Assembly: GCA_000467715.1 (NCBI GenBank)
Contig: AJFK01000435.1
Location: 80,912-144,911 of the forward strand
Reading direction: 5' to 3'
DNA from: Hysterium pulicare CBS 123377
Taxonomy: Eukaryota > Ascomycota > Dothideomycetes > Hysteriales > Hysteriaceae
Length of the DNA: 64,000 nucleotides
Every line of letters begins with the position of its first letter. Within the stretch, counting starts at the first letter, position 1. Made by a program: the position numbers and the translations under genes. The notes under the pieces are model-generated. The model was not told where the DNA came from. It saw only the letters and a list, made by a program, of their open reading frames with translations, and searched no databases. Positions 10,905 through 20,936 of the stretch are shown here, one piece after another.

Positions 10905-12217
10905 GGGAGGCTGTGAGGAAAATGTATCATCCAAAGCTTGAATCGTTGGGTATCGAGAAGTCGTAGAATCTTATTGTATAATTTTAAATCAGCCTAGGTC
11001 GATATCATCCCAAAATGGAATGTGAAATTACAGATCTCCTCTCCTGCCTAACCAACACCCAACCTATCTCGACCCTTTCTCTTCGGAATGTCACACTTCA
11101 GCGAAGTAGTGATGAAGAACGTTAAACAGTGAGAATGAGTAAGCCTCAATGTAAGGCACGCAACCATTGCAATGAGGAGTGTTGATTGAGTTACGTCTAC
11201 CGAGCTGACATGAGCTACCTCATGTCTAAGACGTATCACGAGATGGCGACGGATTACGACAAATGAGATGAATAAGGAAAATTTGTGGTGACTCATGTAA
11301 CAAACCTAACAAGGGCAAACTACTATAGGTGTCATTATTCGTCATACTACGAACTTCCATGGCGGTACAAGTTTAGATAGATCTTGTCCTAGCCTTAAGG
11401 ATAGCAACTTGCTTTGAGACCTTGTATGAACCTAAATTGGCTTTGGAGGCTGGTAGTAAAGAAAATTGTAAGCGTAGACCCATGCCCAGAAAATGAGGAA
11501 TTGTGACACCCGTATGAATGAAATCCCATTCTTAGGGTGTGTGATGGTGGGGTCAGAAATTCAAAATGAATTGAGAGGACAACATGATAGAGGATCCGTG
11601 AAAAGCGGTATTGGGACACCACTATCGAGCAGTTTCAGACCGGAGCTGATTGACCAGACATAGGTATACCTCATGCTTTTGCGTATACCATTCATGAGCA
11701 ATTCTACAGAGTTGAGTGAAAGATGATGGAAACCGAGCCACGATGCGGGTTGAAGCAGTAAGAAATGCAAGGTCAGCCAAACTGATTTCGGTTCCTTCAG
11801 CTCGACATCAGTCGACGTGCCATGACATAGAAGAAGATCTGTAAAGGAACCAGATGGGGTGGTGAGCAAGCTTGGAGCAGGAGTGAATGCACGAGCCCCA
11901 CAGTTTGCACGTGGTATGCCAAGAGATGCGCTGCCATGACGACCCAATCGATCGGAGATGTGTGTTGGCATTTCCAACGAACCAGCCCGAACAGCAATCA
12001 ACCAGAAACAAAGCTTGCCAATTAATTAGTTTAGGGCTAGGCATCTCACAGTAAGTATTTCTTCACCTTTGTGTACAGACACTTGCTTTAGTGATCATAC
12101 TGAAGATTGTTTACAGTTGAATACCACCATCCATTGCTGCACGCCGAGACAGCTTCAGATCGCCGAAAGGCGCATTCCACACTTATTCAAGACACCACAT
12201 TCCGAGAACCCCAAAAG
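10905..12217. other. Intergenic, 1.3 kb
   Basis: Upstream of the GPI-protein gene. A 136-codon minus-strand frame exists (listed separately), overlapped by other open frames. Otherwise no gene, repeat or RNA was recognised. Confidence 0.5.
11561..11971 (-). CDS. Uncertain ORF, 136 aa
   Basis: Open frame from ATG at 11971 to stop, not recognised. It has no membrane segment, signal peptide or known motif. Overlapping open frames on the same strand and the absence of splice signals make a chance ORF quite possible. Kept because of its length relative to the local stop density. Confidence 0.15.
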   Translation of the reverse strand: MPTHISDRLGRHGSASLGIPRANCGARAFTPAPSLLTTPSGSFTDLLLCHGTSTDVELKEPKSVWLTLHFLLLQPASWLGFHHLSLNSVELLMNGIRKSMRYTYVWSISSGLKLLDSGVPIPLFTDPLSCCPLNSF

Positions 12218-13042
12218 ATGCGGAATGCTCTGATCTTCGTCCTCGCCCTCCTCTTTGCAATCGCAACTGCCACCCCAAGCTTCTTAGCAGACTTTGTTGA
12301 GCCTCTTCTCGAAGGATCTACCACCACCAGCAATGAAACAATTGCGGCAGAGGAGCTTGAGCTTGTAAAGCGACAGAGTGGATGCGCCACTGGATACAAT
12401 GCATGTTCAAATCTCGGCGCACCTGGTTTATGTTGTAGCTCAAACAGTATCTGCTCAGCTGATGCTGCAGGCCATGTCGCCTGCTGTCCTCTCAATGCAG
12501 CCTGCACAGGAACCATCGCCGGCGTGGGCGGAGGCGTAACGAGCATCGCAACAGCAACAAGCACGAGCCCTTTCGTTATCGCCAGCACAACCACCTCAAG
12601 TGGCGCCTTCGTCGTCGTAACCTCAACGGCATCCGTTCAAAACAGCGGAGGGGGTTTCGTCCGTTCAACGGTACCCAACCAGTACTATCCCTTCGCCTTT
12701 ATACCAACTACTTACACCAATGCAGCCGCTTGCTCTTCGGCTTATTCGAGCTGCCAGACTGATGTCGCAAGCTGCACTGCGGCGCTCGGTAGTGGGGTAC
12801 AAGGCGTTACGGTCTCTGCGCCCAACGGCGGCGCTACCGTCACTGCAATAGCTTCGGTCGGAGCAGCCAGCGCGTCATCAATTTGTCAGAGCTTAAGCTC
12901 TCAGGCTTGCTATGGGTTGCAGGTCGGCGCGTGTCAGGCTTTCGGGAGTGGAGGGTCAAATAGCGGAGGAAGGATATGTGGGGATATGTACGCAATAGGG
13001 GCGGGATTAGCAGTTGGAATGGCGGGAGAGCTGCTTCGGTGA
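12218..13042 (+). CDS. GPI-anchored cysteine-rich cell-surface protein
   Basis: Single exon, 274 residues from ATG 12218; an upstream frame extension to 12107 lacks a signal peptide and is probably 5' UTR. Signal peptide: MRNALIFVLALLFAIATATP. A Kex2-type dibasic site (LVKRQS) ends a short propeptide near residue 53. Then comes a Cys-rich block (GCATGYNACSN, GLCCSSNSIC, HVACCPLNAAC), a Ser/Thr/Ala/Val-rich stretch likely O-glycosylated, and a second Cys region (CSSAYSSCQTDVASC, ICQSLSSQACYGL). A small-residue GSGGSNSGG spacer and a hydrophobic C-terminus (MYAIGAGLAVGMAGELL) fit a GPI-anchor signal. Similar proteins are common in filamentous ascomycetes; no function is established. Confidence 0.8.
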   Translation: MRNALIFVLALLFAIATATPSFLADFVEPLLEGSTTTSNETIAAEELELVKRQSGCATGYNACSNLGAPGLCCSSNSICSADAAGHVACCPLNAACTGTIAGVGGGVTSIATATSTSPFVIASTTTSSGAFVVVTSTASVQNSGGGFVRSTVPNQYYPFAFIPTTYTNAAACSSAYSSCQTDVASCTAALGSGVQGVTVSAPNGGATVTAIASVGAASASSICQSLSSQACYGLQVGACQAFGSGGSNSGGRICGDMYAIGAGLAVGMAGELLR

Positions 13043-13584
13043 CAAAACGGGAAGCAAGGATGCTTATGTTGACGTGCTACGGGTATATAAGGGCGGCCAG
13101 TGAGTTCGGGGTTCTGACTATTCGATTGCATGGCATAGGCGTTAAATGATTTTAGCTAGTATCTGTTTAGAAGCAGCGTATCAGTCTTGTGAGCGGCTTC
13201 ATTGAGTCTGGAGATATCCTTTACGGCAAGCTGCGTCATGGCTAGTACCCAACACTGCGGTCAGTCAAGCAGACAGTGTCTTTGCTTTCCAATCGATTCT
13301 TTACATTTCTCCTACTTCAAAATCTGCACACTCATTGTTCAAGTTGGGATGTGACAATTATCATCAGCGATCTTATTTACCTGAGATATGGAAAACTTTG
13401 ACACCATTGGACGGTTTTGCCGAAGTACTAATCAGGCACCGAACTTGAAATTCAGCTCACAGTCTTAGAGTGTATGGAATCCCATCACTATGTCACGATT
13501 TTAGAGCTGCTGGAGCTCCAGATGGATTGATATCAGATTAGATCCCGAGTACGTCGAGCAGTCACTCACGTAATTCTTCCGGTC
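13043..13584. other. Intergenic
   Basis: No gene seen. It holds the 3' end of the GPI-protein gene and the promoter of the first F-box gene. Confidence 0.5.
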
Positions 13585-14241
13585 ATGACGAGCTCTTCCC
13601 TCATGGAACTCCCCCAAGAGCTCTTCGAAGAAATTACCTGCCAACTGGGCATGTTCGATCTCCTCCGGCTCCGGTGCGTCAACCAGACAATACGCAAAAG
13701 AATCGATCGCACACCCCAGCTCCGGACGGTTCTCTTCTTTCTTCCATGCGACGAATCGCGCCATCAACGCCCAGAAAGGATTCGGGAATGCCTGAAATTC
13801 CGCCCTCCTCCCAACAAACCGGCCCAAGTTCCCAATAGACCTGGAAAGAAGCGGATCCATCTCCGGATAGAGTTGGTTGGCTACAAGAAGCCATTGTTCG
13901 GATTGGGAACCCAATTATACGGAGCGCCTCCTATCGGGATTCACCCTTTTCTATTTGAGGCTGCTACTTATTGGACTTTTATTGATGATTATTATTTTAC
14001 TTTGAAAGTCTCCACTGCCAGACTCGTGGAGATTGTCTACGAAAATCAATGCAAAGGGTGTGAATGGAGAGATATGCTGGTCTGCCAGTCAATGGTGATT
14101 ATGTGCCACTCGACCATATGGCAGACTGGTGGCAAGAAGGTGGGCTTCGCTTTATATGGGAAGGGAAATGAAGATGTGTGGGTGACATTGGGAGACTTGA
14201 TCGGGTTTTTGAGGGAATTTGGAGGAACGGAGACCCCTTGA
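13585..14241 (+). CDS. F-box-like protein, paralogue 1
   Basis: Single exon, 218 residues. Near the N-terminus is an F-box: MELPQELFEEITCQLGMFDL followed by LRLRCVNQTIRKRIDRTPQL. F-boxes bind Skp1 and bring substrates to SCF ubiquitin ligases. The remaining 160 residues are unlike known LRR or WD40 substrate domains and are shared only with the neighbouring paralogue (HPFLFEAATYW, WRDMLVCQSMVI). One of three related genes within 3 kb. Start could also be Met7, directly before the LPQEL motif. Confidence 0.72.
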   Translation: MTSSSLMELPQELFEEITCQLGMFDLLRLRCVNQTIRKRIDRTPQLRTVLFFLPCDESRHQRPERIRECLKFRPPPNKPAQVPNRPGKKRIHLRIELVGYKKPLFGLGTQLYGAPPIGIHPFLFEAATYWTFIDDYYFTLKVSTARLVEIVYENQCKGCEWRDMLVCQSMVIMCHSTIWQTGGKKVGFALYGKGNEDVWVTLGDLIGFLREFGGTETP

Positions 14242-14561
14242 TATGGTCTTTTGTATGGACGCTTTGCTTCAGAGTTACATTAGGAAGGCTTGTTATTCCA
14301 CCAATTTGGTTTACTACGACGTTAGAATCATGGAAGAGCCTTGGCTCTTGTAATTGGTTCTATCCTAAGGGTGGCACCACTTGAAGACGAAAAGCGACAC
14401 ATTCCATTCTAGGAGTAGGAATTGAAAGCAGCACCTGGGCTGAAATATGGATATCAAAAGATTCAGCAATTTAAGAACACATCCCAATTATAATCTGAAG
14501 CCAATTTTCGTCCACAACATTGCTCAACCACAACTTTTCCTTCAAGATACATCCACACTGG
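14242..14561. other. Intergenic between convergent F-box genes
   Basis: The 320 bp between the stops of paralogues 1 and 2. Nothing else recognised. Confidence 0.5.
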
Positions 14562-15836
14562 TCAATGATCCAGACCTTTCAGATTCCTCGGTAGCAGAAC
14601 GAAAAGTCCAGCCGACAAAGCCCTGATCAGGAGAAGAAGAGGTACCGCATCTAACTCAACAGCTACCTTGGTTCTCCTCTTCGTCGGAGGCTCTAAACCT
14701 TCCTCTCCCTTCTTCCGCTGTTCGTCACGCGCCGGGCCGTCTTCCTCTAGCTTACGCTTTTTACCAATGTAAGTATCTCGGGGTAAGGTGGAGAAAGGAT
14801 TTGCTTTAGCCGGGCCCTGAGCAACTGCGACAGCGCTAGAAGGTCGATTATGTGTGGTTGCCGTGTTACGAAATGTGAAGTTGGTTCCCGGTCTTGCGAC
14901 CGCCCTCTCCTCTTTGCGCTGGTGCATTGCGGTCTGGTAATGTTGGTCCATTGCGATTGCTCGTTGGAAGCTTGGGGAGTTTGCAAAAATCTGCTGGGCA
15001 TTACTCCCTCGCCAAAGTCCGCCGTCTTGAGTTCCTTCATTATAGAGCGCGATCTTTCGGCCTATCCCTTTCTGTTGCTGCGCGTTGTTCAATTTCCAAC
15101 CCGTAACCGCCATACACAAGTGATCGACCACTTGGCCCAATGTTATTCCCGACCTCATCCAAGAGCCTGGCACACCTTGCCCTCCTTGCAAGTTGAAGAT
15201 AGATCGAGGCCAAGTGGCGTCCTCCATGCTTTCGAACCCCAAAGAGCAGAACTGAACTTGCGGTTGGCAAATTAGCATTTGCCTCCAATTGCTCGTCTGG
15301 GCTTGATTGCTATTAACAAACTCTAGAACCTTGAACGCAGATACATCAAGCCCAATCTCGGATAAAAAGTTGTTGTCTGTGAGACAATAAGTTTGCGTGG
15401 CGGCTGCCTCGAGCACGGGATGCATGTCTATTTTGGGGACGGGCGGATTACTTGTCGGGTATAGTCCCAAACAAGAGCCATCGTGTATTGTGATGGTCAG
15501 ATTGATAGATTTTCGGACGGGCAGAGGATCGCTTCCTGACGGCATCTGCATGCGCTGCGTCAAGCTCAAGCTCTGGCGATGGAGGTCGTTAAGAGAAGGA
15601 AAGAAGAGGATCTCTCGTAGACGGTTTGTACAATCAATACGGTGCCGCAATTCATGGTTGACGCATCTCAAGCGAAGGAGGTCGTACATGCCCAGCTGAC
15701 AAGTAATCTCTTCGAAGAGTTCTTGACAGACGTCGAGCAATGGGCATCTATAATCTCGCGTATAAGTGCGCTCGGGCGGAATGGCATCGATGCTGGTAAG
15801 ATTTGTTGTCTTGGGTTGGAAAATGTCGTAACTCAT
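14562..15836 (-). CDS. F-box-like protein, paralogue 2, extended C-terminus
   Basis: Single exon, 424 residues. The F-box region (QELFEEITCQLGMYDLLRLR) is nearly identical to paralogue 1, but the conserved Leu-Pro before QEL is replaced by Val-Cys, so Skp1 binding may differ. Paralogous blocks continue (MHPVLEAAATQTY, WRQMLICQPQVQF). Unlike paralogue 1 it adds about 200 residues: a Gln/Asn/Thr-rich region, then basic patches (GKKRKLEE and PPTKRRTK) resembling a nuclear localisation signal, and a hydrophobic end (LDAVPLLLLIRALSAGLFVLL). That tail could be a membrane segment or readthrough into former non-coding DNA. Convergent with paralogue 1 and divergent from paralogue 3. Confidence 0.68.
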   Translation of the reverse strand: MSYDIFQPKTTNLTSIDAIPPERTYTRDYRCPLLDVCQELFEEITCQLGMYDLLRLRCVNHELRHRIDCTNRLREILFFPSLNDLHRQSLSLTQRMQMPSGSDPLPVRKSINLTITIHDGSCLGLYPTSNPPVPKIDMHPVLEAAATQTYCLTDNNFLSEIGLDVSAFKVLEFVNSNQAQTSNWRQMLICQPQVQFCSLGFESMEDATWPRSIFNLQGGQGVPGSWMRSGITLGQVVDHLCMAVTGWKLNNAQQQKGIGRKIALYNEGTQDGGLWRGSNAQQIFANSPSFQRAIAMDQHYQTAMHQRKEERAVARPGTNFTFRNTATTHNRPSSAVAVAQGPAKANPFSTLPRDTYIGKKRKLEEDGPARDEQRKKGEEGLEPPTKRRTKVAVELDAVPLLLLIRALSAGLFVLLPRNLKGLDH

Positions 15837-16087
15837 TGTGGCAGTTGGAGTGTGGTGTAAGTTCGGGCATTTTCAGGAAGTGCGAAGGGTTTATAGCTAA
15901 GAGTGGCTCTGGTTCGAGATCACATGGTCGGCAAGTGAGTGAATCATCCAAAGACTCTCGAGTAAAAATCCTCCCTTCGATTCACTTCAACTTCTCACTA
16001 CCAAGCCATCTTCCAAATCTTAAACTTGGTCATCTCGGGCCACTCTTCTTTCAGTCCACTGCTTCTCGTCTCTTCCAACCCGCCGGG

Positions 16088-16390
16088 ATGATCCCGTCAG
16101 GCTCGAACAGTCAGAAGCCAGCAGATCAAGGCTCACCCAATTTACAGAGCTGCTATCAAAGCTGTACAATCAGAAGATCTTGCTCGTGTGCTCTTTTGGA
16201 CTTGCCTCAAGAACTGTCCGAAGAAATCATCAATCAGCTGTCTTTCTGCGGCTTGCTCCGGCTGAGGGTCATCAACAAGCTATGCATCAGGATCGATCAG
16301 ACGCCTTGTCTTGGACATCTTCTTTTCTTTCCTTCATTTGAAGATATTCAGCTTCTTCAGTCTGGAAAGGCTTCCATCTGGAGTAGCTAG
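16088..16390 (+). pseudogene. Truncated F-box paralogue 3
   Basis: From ATG 16088 the frame encodes 100 residues. It contains LLDLPQELSEEIINQLSFCG and LRLRVINKLCIRIDQTP, then LLFFPSF, clearly related to the F-boxes of the two neighbours. It stops at 16388-16390, just after the region where the neighbours continue for 130 residues or more. Residues VNxxxR are also shortened to INKLCIR. It may be a decayed duplicate or a short F-box-only protein. No coding continuation was found downstream. Confidence 0.55.
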
Positions 16391-16762
16391 GAAGACATGG
16401 TTGACTCCGAGTTCCAGTTCTATGAAATGGGAAATTGAATAATGAATTTTACTCTTTTGGTAGACATGATTCTGCTTTCTATCCTTCCCTGTTCTTTTCC
16501 TGTCTCGTCTATTCTCGCCTGTAAGTAAAGCATAATCATTAATAGAAGAATTAGTTGGGTAGCTCCGTGCTGCTGATACGAAGGTACGCCGCGTAACGAA
16601 TAGCCATCACCATGTGACGTCTATAAAGCAATATCCACAATAGTAATTGCTTCGGCAGCTCTGAAATGATGTAAACAACCTTTTCGACAAGCCAATAGCA
16701 AGACCTATCGGATTCAATGAGATCCTTGCTAAACAAACAGGAAGGTGTCCTGACATACCTAT
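16391..16762. other. Intergenic
   Basis: No gene seen; contains the 3' end of the minus-strand receptor gene and possibly relics of the truncated F-box copy. Confidence 0.45.
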
Positions 16763-18159
16763 TCAGTCTCTCAAGTTGAGGAAGCCCGTTCCAACCCAGC
16801 GCTTCTCATCTTCCGTCAACTCAATAGGCCGATCCCAAAAGTCATCCTTCTCCTCCTCGACAACTCTTGCCAATTCCGCTGTCTGCTCCTCCACCGGAAC
16901 TTTCGCCTTCTTGTTCTTATACAGCGTCCTCTGATAGACGTAAAACGTCTTCAAAGTAGGAGCACAAGCCGCGAGATAACCGAGATAGGTTTCCAGCAAG
17001 AAGACGACAGCTGAAGCCCAGAGATACCACGTAAAGTCGTACGTCACCACACTGATGTAGTAGGCGTATCCGCAGCGGATAATATCGAGAATGACCACCG
17101 TGTATGCCATGGAGAAGATGAAGAGCAGTTGAGTCCTCATTCCCGGGGTGCGGAAATGCAGTTTCCAAACGACGATGGTAGGAAGGACAGCACAGACGAT
17201 AGCTTCCAAGGTAAAGTAAACGGATGCAACGATTGAGAGGGTTGTTTGAAGTTGCATGTTACAGCCCGGGGGACGTCCTCCAGTTGATATTTTCCATTTT
17301 GATGGATTCCAGTAGTTCGACATCGGGCTACAGATCATGAGTTGGCCAAATATGAAGGCGATTGTGCAGCAGACGAGACACATGGCAGAAATGCGGAGGA
17401 AGAATCGAACAACGTTCATGTGGGTTCCTCTGATAAGACGGCGGACGATATCAAGCACCGCGGCCTTGATGACTAAAGGTGGGAATACAATCAGCATAGA
17501 CTTCAAATTGGGGGGGTTGGTACTGCCAGAGCCCGCTCAGTACTTCGGCTAATAGTATTCTCGTCATATAATTCCACTGGAGTGGGATTTGAATGGTGAA
17601 AATATCAAGCAAAAGTACAAAGACGGGGACATGAACTTTGTGCCCGGATTTTACGTACAGAAGTTGCTCATGACGTAGAATAGGGGGAAGATGAAATGAA
17701 TTTTGAGGGAGGCCATGCTCTGTTTGCCTTTCTGTTGGTCCCACACATGCTGGTTCAATTGGTAGACTTCAGAGACTAAAACCGGGTCAGCAGGTATTGC
17801 GGGATAGTTTTAAGTATTTGAACTCACGCAGACACATCATGACCGACAAGGGGATCATGCAAACCTAGCAGTCTTAATATACGACTTCCATACAGCGAGA
17901 CTCATAGCAGACATACCAATGCCGATAGAAGCAAGAACTCGGTGAAGCGGACTTTCCCAATGATGACCTTAGCCGTATAGAATTGGATGATCCCAACTGC
18001 GATATTCAGGGCCAAGAAAATACCGCAAATGATAGGGATAACTGGAGGGCGCGTTTCCGGATTGATATAGTTTGGCGCTGGCCAAGAGTTGAGGACCTCG
18101 TTCGGAGGTGTAGCCAGGAACTCATGGCGACGAGCTAACGAAAGAATGAGCGGGCTCAT
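16763..18159 (-). CDS. Integral membrane protein, fungal rhodopsin/Pth11-like
   Basis: Probable seven-transmembrane receptor-like protein of the fungal rhodopsin-domain (Pth11-like) group; ligand unknown. Four exons, 18159-17917, 17864-17828, 17775-17659 and 17472-16763, give 368 residues. Membrane segments include VIPIICGIFLALNIAVGIIQFY, FTEFLLLSALVCMIPLSVMM, IHFIFPLFYVMSNF, MCLVCCTIAFIFGQLMIC, SIVASVYFTLEAIVCAVLP and LLFIFSMAYTVVILDIIR. The RRLIRGTHMNVVRFFLRI loop and the CSPMSNYWNP motif match the family. The last join is least certain: acceptor 17472 gives NFFIKAAVLDIVRR, which aligns best, while acceptor 17535 also keeps the frame and adds 21 residues. The C-terminal tail is cytosolic and acidic. 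No N-terminal CFEM domain is present. Confidence 0.78.
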
Positions 18160-18826
18160 GGTCGTCAATTGTAAAATACAAGACCCTAGTCTAAAATCAA
18201 CTGTGTTGAGAAAGTATCTAAAGGAGCGAAAGAAATATAGTGGTCGGAGAAAAGTGGACGCGCGAAATTCGAAAAATATATGTATACTACAATTGGAGTC
18301 CGTGCATACGTGATAGAGATGCTAGAAATGACAGTGAATGAAAGTCAGTGAATGGATTGTCTCTGTTGAGGAAACAAGCGGATTGAGCCGGAACCTCAGC
18401 AGTGAGGAAACTTACGCGAGCATCTAAACGCGTAGCATGCACCATGGTGCCCAGGGAGTATGTCTGCGAGCCCTTAGTAATGCTATTGTGATTATATTTG
18501 GGGGCGTTAAACAGGTCTCAAGCTTTCATCCGAAGCGCCAATCTTGGAGTTAACCCAGTTTTGCCTATGTCCGAATGGACGCAAGACTTCGTGTCCAAAG
18601 AAAATTGAGACTTAGCAACATGTCCGCGTCTGACAAATGGAAATAAGTTGAGACCACGAATAGGGAAAAGCCCTCCCAAGGAATGTAACCGGCAATCCTA
18701 ACCAGCGCCTGTTGCACAACCAAGTGCATACCATAAGGAAGGGTAATTTTGCAAACAAGGTTCGAATGACTTTCATGTGGTAACTGCTATGGGACCGAGA
18801 TGAAGCTGGAAGAAAAGAGGCTGGTT
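18160..18826. other. Intergenic
   Basis: Promoter side of the receptor gene and 3' side of the GT25 gene. No gene recognised. Confidence 0.5.
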
Positions 18827-20481
18827 TCATTCGTCCGGCCACTGATCTGTCAAGGTTTCTCCTCCACCCCTGACCAGTTTTTCTAGATTCATCCGAACGC
18901 TGTGCCTTATGTACTTGGTCTCTACCTTAGTTGCATATCCGCCACCGAGGCCTCCTATATCACTTTCACCATCAGGAGGGTGGTGGTGGGCGAAGATAGG
19001 TGGTTGCCCTGTAATGCACATGCGTTCCAGAGGTTTCTGATATGACGATTTCTCCCTTGGAGCTTCCTTCGTCTCGTTGTAAGCGACCTCGGATTCATCG
19101 TCTGTACCAGCACACCAAGTTCCCAGTTCTAAATCATAAATACCATTCCAATTCTTCACGCCAAACTGATGAAGCACTCTTCGGGCGCCACGCTGACTAA
19201 CTGCGTAAGCGATGGTGCACAACGTACCGCCAGTTGCACGGTGATAGACACGCGTATGTGGTGGGTAGGCGTCTGATATCGGGTCAAGTGGACCGAAGGG
19301 ATGTGCTTTCAGCCATTTCGGAATGGGGACTGTTATATCGTTAAGTAGCGTTAACAAAGTATTTCGCGCAGTCGTATAGGATGGACGAGCAGTAGGAGTC
19401 CGAGGAAAGCCTGTTCCACAATGGCCTAACCAGAGCAGATCCCATTCAGCCGGATCCCCATAAGGTGAGCTGAGCCCACTTTGGGCACTTCTAGGATGCC
19501 GAGTCGGTTTTTGACTGACGGATGTGAGCGGAAGTGAATGAAGATAATCGGAGACTGGATTCCGAGATAGGCTGTTTGGTAAAGATTCGAGGGTCTCGGG
19601 ATTTTGTGTTCGTTTGACGGGATATCCAGAGGAGGACAAGGAGCTGTCCTTGTTTTCTGCTAGGAATCGTGACGCTATTGCGAAGCGTTGAAGTTGTGGG
19701 AATAGACGAACATCCCAATCCACGTCATCCTCCATAATTAAAGCGGTGGTGAGGTTCTGATTCACAACTCTTTTTCAAGGTTTAGTTTCTGGCATGGCAT
19801 AAACGACGTTTTACGCACCTTTGTAAAGCGTTCATATGTGTACGCCAACTTCCTTTGATGCCAGTCGATAGTTTTATATTTTCATACGGAGGAGGAAATG
19901 CCTTCTCTGGAATACTGTCTCCAGTTACACCATCCACAAACTCAAGTTTAAGATTACTTGTTGCTGCAGCAAGGCTGACTGCGTCACGGCGATCGGTACG
20001 GAATGGTAAATTTAGTACGAGAAGTTTTTGGAACTAGGTAATTTTCAACATCATTCTAGGGAATCTAGTTTAGACAAGATAGAAAATGCTTCGAATATGT
20101 TTTGAATTGTATCATCATGGCTTTGCGGGTCGATAAAGAAATGACGGGCATAACGCGTGACTAAAGCCGGAATTGAACCGATGAAGTTTGCGAGGAAATG
20201 AAATGAACTTGATAGAATTAAGTCTTCCGACGTACCCCAAGAGTTGAATTAAGAATATCACGCAAAGATTCATCTGCCAGGGGTTGATAGGGATCTTCTG
20301 GAAATAAAAGGGGCGTTTCCGTAGAGGTGAGGTAGAAGTACAATAGAATGAGCAGACAAATCATACCCAGTATTTTTGACCGGGTGATGAATTGAAAACG
20401 TGATCTCTTCGGCTTCATGGCTTTGAAAGCCGGACCTTTGGGAGAGCTCATCCCATTGGTGTCGATGGAGATGCGAGGCAT
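18827..20481 (-). CDS. Glycosyltransferase family 25 protein
   Basis: Golgi-type glycosyltransferase related to LPS-biosynthesis GT25 proteins; acceptor unknown. Three exons, 20481-20236, 20033-19819 and 19769-18827, give 467 residues. A short basic cytosolic tail precedes one membrane anchor (about residues 36-52, ILGMICLLILLYFYLTS), so type II topology is expected. Exon 2 carries the family start FQKLLVLNLPFRTDRRDA and KGSWRTHMNALQ. Exon 3 has TTALIMEDDVDWD, the acidic motif of the family, then WDLLWLGHCGTGF, a Ser/Pro-rich insert and GTLCTIAYAVSQRGARRVL. Introns are 202 bp and 49 bp with matching phases; the first is unusually long for this window. Confidence 0.85.
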
Positions 20482-20936
20482 GGATGTAGGTGTTCGCTCC
20501 GACTTTCGAAGTAGGAACAGAACATTGTCTTCCGGGGAAGGACTTTAGAGAGGCTGAAAAGCTGGATATGGAACGTGGCCATGTTGTTCAGATGGGTAGG
20601 CTAAATTGGGCAAGACGTTGCATACAGATTGATGAATAGATTGATGAGGAGCCGCGGAGTGCCAAGCTCCGGAGATATCCCGCTGCACCTGTGAGATCAC
20701 CGCCGCGGAACTGCCTAGGCGCTGCTGAGAAATGCTTGCTTATCGATAGGCTTGAATGCATAACACAAGAGAAAAAACTATCACTCACCATTGCATCTTT
20801 TCCCTATTATCTTGCCTCTATACATGTTTGTTTGTGCATCTCGGCTTCAAGTTCTGCTACGCTTGTTTGATTTTCGCCGATTTTCACGGAGCTTCTGCTC
20901 CATCAATCCTTTTCGCCACATCGTCGCTCCGGCACC
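20482..20936. promoter_or_regulatory. Divergent promoter GT25 / NAR1
   Basis: 455 bp between opposed start codons. It must contain both promoters and 5' UTRs. No specific motif called. Confidence 0.45.

Noticed and set aside
14850-15275. 141-codon plus-strand frame
   Set aside because: Antisense shadow of F-box paralogue 2, which has paralogue support.
17473-17535. Use of acceptor 17535 as the main receptor splice site
   Set aside because: Keeps the frame but adds 21 residues where family members have none; acceptor 17472 aligns better.
20165-20215. T-loop-like TTCAATTCC within the GT25 first intron
   Set aside because: Only a weak stem; no tRNA fold upstream. Ordinary intron sequence.
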